Below are positions 61,169-64,000 of a DNA stretch of 64,000 nucleotides, piece after piece. The notes below the pieces were generated by a model. That model searched no databases, was not told the DNA's origin, and saw nothing but the letters and a program-made list of their open reading frames with translations. Within the stretch, counting starts at the first letter, position 1; the number at the start of each line of letters is the position of its first letter. A program made the translations under genes and the position numbers. Source of the stretch: Pseudomonadota bacterium (GTDB lineage Bacteria; Desulfobacterota; Desulfobulbia; Desulfobulbales; JAGXFP01); NCBI GenBank assembly GCA_018814305.1, contig JAHJAA010000020.1:86140-150139 (forward strand), read 5' to 3'.

Positions 61169-61835
61169 AGAACCAATAATTCGCTGCAGGTCCATAAGCT
61201 TCCAGCCAGAAAAGGCGATTAGCAAAATAATTACTAAATACGTAAAGGAGATCTTACTTTCTGCTTAAGGGAGGCACAATAAGATATTATTATCTATGCT
61301 CGACCCCTAGCCCATATTCGGTGGCAATCCGAAAACTAATTTGACTCCACATCCCTCATGGGAAATGAATTAGAACTTCGCATCAAAGGAACACAGCGTG
61401 GTGTTATTCTCCATTAACTGCTTACCAACAGCATTCACGTCCCGAGTGCTAATATTATTTTTGAATCACTCCAGGAAGGCCCTCGCAACTATGTTTTCGA
61501 ACCGGATCTCTACGCGATATTTTTTGCGTATTTACTAGGCGTACTGGGTCGGACGCTGGCGGCACCAGGAACGCCCCCCCACCATCTTCGGCAACCTGAT
61601 CGGACTTCTTCACCACCAATATTAATGTCAAGGGGGGTATTCACGTTACTCTCGTAGCACTGCTCTTTCGTCAAAATAGAGTCAACCGGATGCTAGAATT
61701 AACGATTATGGCGCTAATCAAACTGATTTTGTCTCCCACACGACATAATGAGAAGCAATCCAATGCTCTTACAAGATTTACGAGAGTAAAGTGGATACCC
61801 CCTTTAATATCAAATCAGCTCGGCTTCCGATGGTC
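61169..61835. other. Gene-poor interval with possible gene remnants
   Basis: About 670 bp between the two bacteriohaemerythrin genes. One plus-strand frame from about 61360 reads on either side of a stop (NELELRIKGTQRGVI, then NSIHVPSANIIFESLQEG) with protein-like composition, so it may be a decayed gene, but I cannot name it. No RNA gene recognised. Confidence 0.35.
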
Positions 61836-62270
61836 TCACTCTACGGTCGAGGTGTCACCTGCTGGGCATGAGGCAACAAAACGGCTATACTTCATGTCTT
61901 CCACCAGAATATGATTCAGGAACCAGCTTGACATTGTTTTCATGATTTCAGTATTCAAGACCATTTTTTCTTCCTGAACATCTTTGAGCAGTTCGTGAAC
62001 CTGGACGTAAAATTTACTGTGTTGTTTTTTATGTTGAGCGAGTTCCGGAAAGCCAATTTTTTTAAGGAAGTCTTCCTCTGTGGTGAAATGAAAACGAGTA
62101 TAATCCTGCATATCTTTCAGAATTTTTTCCGTGATATTTTGCACCTTTTGCACATCACCCTTGATCAAGGTCTCATGCATTTCGTTCATAATCTCAATCC
62201 ATCTCCTGTGCTGATCGTCAATCTCACTGATCTGCACACTGAAGTCTTCGGTCCATTCCATATGCGGCAT
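61836..62270 (-). CDS. Bacteriohaemerythrin (second copy)
   Basis: 144 aa haemerythrin with the full ligand set: EIDDQHRRWIEI, FHFTTEEDFL, HKKQHSKFYVQ and NHILVEDMKYSRF. It begins MEWTEDFSVQISEID, the usual bacteriohaemerythrin start; the ATG pair at 62273/62270 follows GGAGG. It differs strongly from the first copy, so it is not a recent duplicate. The C-terminal extension (ASCPAGDTSTVE) is unusual. Confidence 0.9.
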   Translation of the reverse strand: MPHMEWTEDFSVQISEIDDQHRRWIEIMNEMHETLIKGDVQKVQNITEKILKDMQDYTRFHFTTEEDFLKKIGFPELAQHKKQHSKFYVQVHELLKDVQEEKMVLNTEIMKTMSSWFLNHILVEDMKYSRFVASCPAGDTSTVE

Positions 62271-62485
62271 CATCTCCTCCAGTCCTTCAAAAAATTGCAG
62301 GGCTTAATCTGGCTCGGAAAATCATTTCCTACGGCCGGTGGAGCATCATTACCCATTGGGAACTTCTAAGAAAATAAACCATAAATACCCTTATACTTCG
62401 GCTAGTTACGCTGAACATTAATAACTACTCAAAAACAGAACGTACCACTGAAACAATCGGATTTCCAGTCTAGAAACAACGTCAG

Positions 62486-62704
62486 ATGAAAGTTATCAGG
62501 GGAGGTTCTGGAAGCAAGGTCGATCTACTGCTTCTTGATCCGAAGGAAAAAGGACTGCCATACAACCAACGAAAAAGACAAGATGCAGTTGCTAAGGTAT
62601 GTAAGATTGCGGAATTGAATCGAAGAAACCCTCATGACCATCGCCGCAATTATGCAACGACCTTTTGCTCATGGCTCATACCAACCCAGCCTATACCCAA
62701 ATAA
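62486..62704 (+). pseudogene. Possible tyrosine recombinase (integrase) C-terminal remnant
   Basis: A 72-codon frame whose end (NPHDHRRNYATTFCSWLI) resembles the HxLRR-x-x-AT box of tyrosine recombinases, where Leu is replaced by His. The preceding residues (DLLLLDPKEKGLPYNQ) could be the end of the catalytic domain. Far too short to be active and lacking the catalytic Tyr region. Tentative. Confidence 0.28.
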
Positions 62705-62851
62705 AGCCCGGTAATAGCTCAATTACGTATAACAGTAGACATCTATAATCACTGGATTCCAGGTAAGGGGCGAGATGGTTTGGAGGGTGTTTGGTGAAAA
62801 GGTTGTGAAATCCTGGCGGGAATCGCATATTTCCGCATATGGGAAAAAGCA

Positions 62852-62885
62852 AAAGGCCTGTAACCGATTAAGATTACAGGCCTTT
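62852..62885 (-). terminator. Terminator-like hairpin downstream of the Fic gene
   Basis: 12 bp stem (AAAGGCCTGTAA at 62852-62863 with TTACAGGCCTTT at 62874-62885), ten-base loop. In minus direction it is followed by TGCTTTTTCCC, so it probably ends the Fic gene transcript, 165 bp after its stop. Confidence 0.6.
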
Positions 62886-63013
62886 CTATTCAAATGGTGC
62901 GAAGGCCGGAGCCACGCTAATGAAAATAAATATAGTGATATTAGTAACATGCAGACTTCTGGTGAATGTGGCGTAGTTGTAATACCCACTTTTGTACCCG
63001 CTTTCTGTGGGGA

Positions 63014-63039
63014 CTGATTATTGCTGAAGTAATAATCAG
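63014..63039. repeat. Short hairpin just after the Fic stop codon
   Basis: CTGATTATT (63014-63022) and AATAATCAG (63031-63039) form a 9 bp stem with an eight-base loop, 10 bp beyond the Fic stop on the minus strand. No T-run follows, so it is a structural hairpin rather than a clear terminator. Confidence 0.4.
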
Positions 63040-63049
63040 GTTCCCAGGA

Positions 63050-64000
63050 CTATCCGACGGGCAATTCCGTACCACGATTCAAGATCTCAATATGGCCTGC
63101 GTAACTGAATAGACGATTTCGTTTCTGGGCGGTAAGTTCCAGCACTATACCAAGAGCCATTAAATGGCCCAAGGCCTTGTTGACCGTCGCGGGACTGATC
63201 CCGGTTTTTTCTGCCAGCCATCCAGAAGTAGCTATAGGCTTCTCGATCAACGCGCGATGGATTTGCAGGGTTGACCCGGCTGCCCGGCCAAGTCCTTTGA
63301 TCTGATTTCTATCCCGGGCTGACAAATCCACAAGCTGCCGTGCCGTTTCTTCCGCTTGCGTGGCTGTAACGATAACCGCATCGGCAAAGAAATCTAACCA
63401 GGCCTCCCAATCACCGGTCAAACGAACATTATTTAAAAGTTCATAATAATATTGCCGGTGGGCTTTAAAATAAAGACTGAGATACAACATCGGTTCACGC
63501 AGGACCTGCTGATCACACAAAAGGAGGGTTATAAGCAGACGGCCCAAACGACCATTGCCATCCAGAAAAGGATGAATCGTCTCAAACTGGACATGAGCCA
63601 AAGCCGCCTTGAGCAAAACCGACGTTGATTCTGGCTGGTCGTGCAGGAACAGTTCAAGCTTGCCCAGACATTCCAGCATCTCTTCTGGTGGTGGTGGTAC
63701 AAAAGCAGCGTTACCGGGCCTGGTTCCACCAATCCAATTCTGACTACGTCGAAATTCCCCCGGAGTCTGATTGCTGCCGCGACCTCGGGTCAGGAGTACG
63801 CCATGAATTTCTCTTAACAGCCGCAGTGACAAGGGCATCCCTTCTTTCAATCTACGCAGACCATGGTCCAGAGCCGCAACATAGTTGCTCACTTCACGCA
63901 CATCATCTAACGGGACTCCCGGCTCCTGATCCAGCTCGAACAATAATAAATCCGAGAGAGATGATTGGGTTCCCTCTATCATTGAGGAAAGTACTGCCTC
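63050..64000 (-). CDS. Fic-domain AMP-transferase (5' end cut by window edge)
   Basis: At least 316 residues are visible; the reading frame runs off the right edge, so the start lies outside. The catalytic motif HPFLDGNGRLGR is intact, with the flap region NAAFVPPPPEEM. Sequence at the edge reads LSSMIEGTQ, matching the (S/T)xxxE(G/N) inhibitory helix, which makes it a class II Fic protein with its own inhibitor helix N-terminal to the fold. A C-terminal winged helix (GWLAEKTGISPATVNKALGHL) suggests DNA binding. Family members AMPylate proteins; the target is unknown. Such genes are often accessory. Confidence 0.9.
   Translation of the reverse strand, partial: EAVLSSMIEGTQSSLSDLLLFELDQEPGVPLDDVREVSNYVAALDHGLRRLKEGMPLSLRLLREIHGVLLTRGRGSNQTPGEFRRSQNWIGGTRPGNAAFVPPPPEEMLECLGKLELFLHDQPESTSVLLKAALAHVQFETIHPFLDGNGRLGRLLITLLLCDQQVLREPMLYLSLYFKAHRQYYYELLNNVRLTGDWEAWLDFFADAVIVTATQAEETARQLVDLSARDRNQIKGLGRAAGSTLQIHRALIEKPIATSGWLAEKTGISPATVNKALGHLMALGIVLELTAQKRNRLFSYAGHIEILNRGTELPVG

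Larger units (their letters stand above)
62274..63049. other. Gene-poor interval near a possible island edge
   Basis: About 775 bp. It contains a possible tyrosine-recombinase remnant and two hairpins, described separately. The rest has stops in all frames. No tRNA or clear attachment repeat was recognised. Confidence 0.4.

Noticed and set aside
62893..62916. Sequence resembling a tRNA 3' end on the minus strand
   Set aside because: No T-loop or anticodon arm can be folded; too little to call a tRNA or attachment site.
1..64000. CRISPR arrays, rRNA, intact insertion sequences
   Set aside because: No regularly spaced direct repeats, rRNA-like stretches or transposase genes were seen.

Overview
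This 64 kb window looks like chromosome of an anaerobic Desulfobacterota (deltaproteobacterial) bacterium, possibly of the sulfate-reducing or sulfur-disproportionating Desulfobulbales type. That is inferred from gene content: a MetV/MvhD/HdrC-type iron-sulfur operon, a two-subunit ADP-forming acyl-CoA synthetase, the carboxyspermidine route to spermidine, c-type haem proteins and several haemerythrins. I saw no rRNA, tRNA, CRISPR array or intact insertion sequence. Coding density is high from 1 to 20 kb and 41 to 60 kb, and lower at 22.7-24.7 kb and 60-63 kb, where remnants and hairpin elements sit.

Layout. 0.06-11.9 kb: a type II secretion operon in the order gspC-D-E-F-I-J-K-L-M-N-G-H. 11.9-17.4 kb: two B12-binding radical SAM proteins, a KAS III-like condensing enzyme, a conserved unknown protein and a BtrH-like protein. 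17.6-25.8 kb: lipoproteins, an amidohydrolase, a K+ channel, a TPR/O-GlcNAc-transferase-like protein and a pentahaem cytochrome. 26.0-31.5 kb, minus strand: an acyl carrier protein, an ABC-2 permease and ATPase, and a hybrid histidine kinase. The 11.9-17.4 and 26-31.5 kb blocks may be two halves of one acyl-thioester biosynthesis and export system.

31.7-41.0 kb: a TlpA-type lipoprotein; a haemerythrin-PAS (DUF438) sensor behind an FNR-type site; a WYL regulator fused to a complete UmuD next to umuC; a chemoreceptor with a c-haem motif in its sensor domain; and an N-end-rule aminoacyl-tRNA-protein transferase. 41.4-47.7 kb: a MetF-MetV fusion, purF, kdsD/kpsF, then an operon of an HdrC/ferredoxin protein, MvhD and a stand-alone MetV.

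48-59.5 kb: a cold-shock protein, arginine decarboxylase, carboxyspermidine dehydrogenase and carboxyspermidine decarboxylase (spermidine without decarboxylated SAM), a LapA-like protein, both subunits of ADP-forming acyl-CoA synthetase, MTA phosphorylase with adenine phosphoribosyltransferase, MutY and a protein with a C-terminal J domain. 59.5-64 kb: a putative Mrr-like protein with a topoisomerase-type zinc ribbon, two bacteriohaemerythrins, a possible recombinase remnant and a Fic protein cut by the window edge.

The strongest candidates for something undescribed are the WYL-UmuD fusion with its promoter-overlapping dyad (34.4-37.2 kb) and the split KAS III/BtrH/ACP/ABC system. All functional assignments come from reading motifs and family resemblance; no database search was run.
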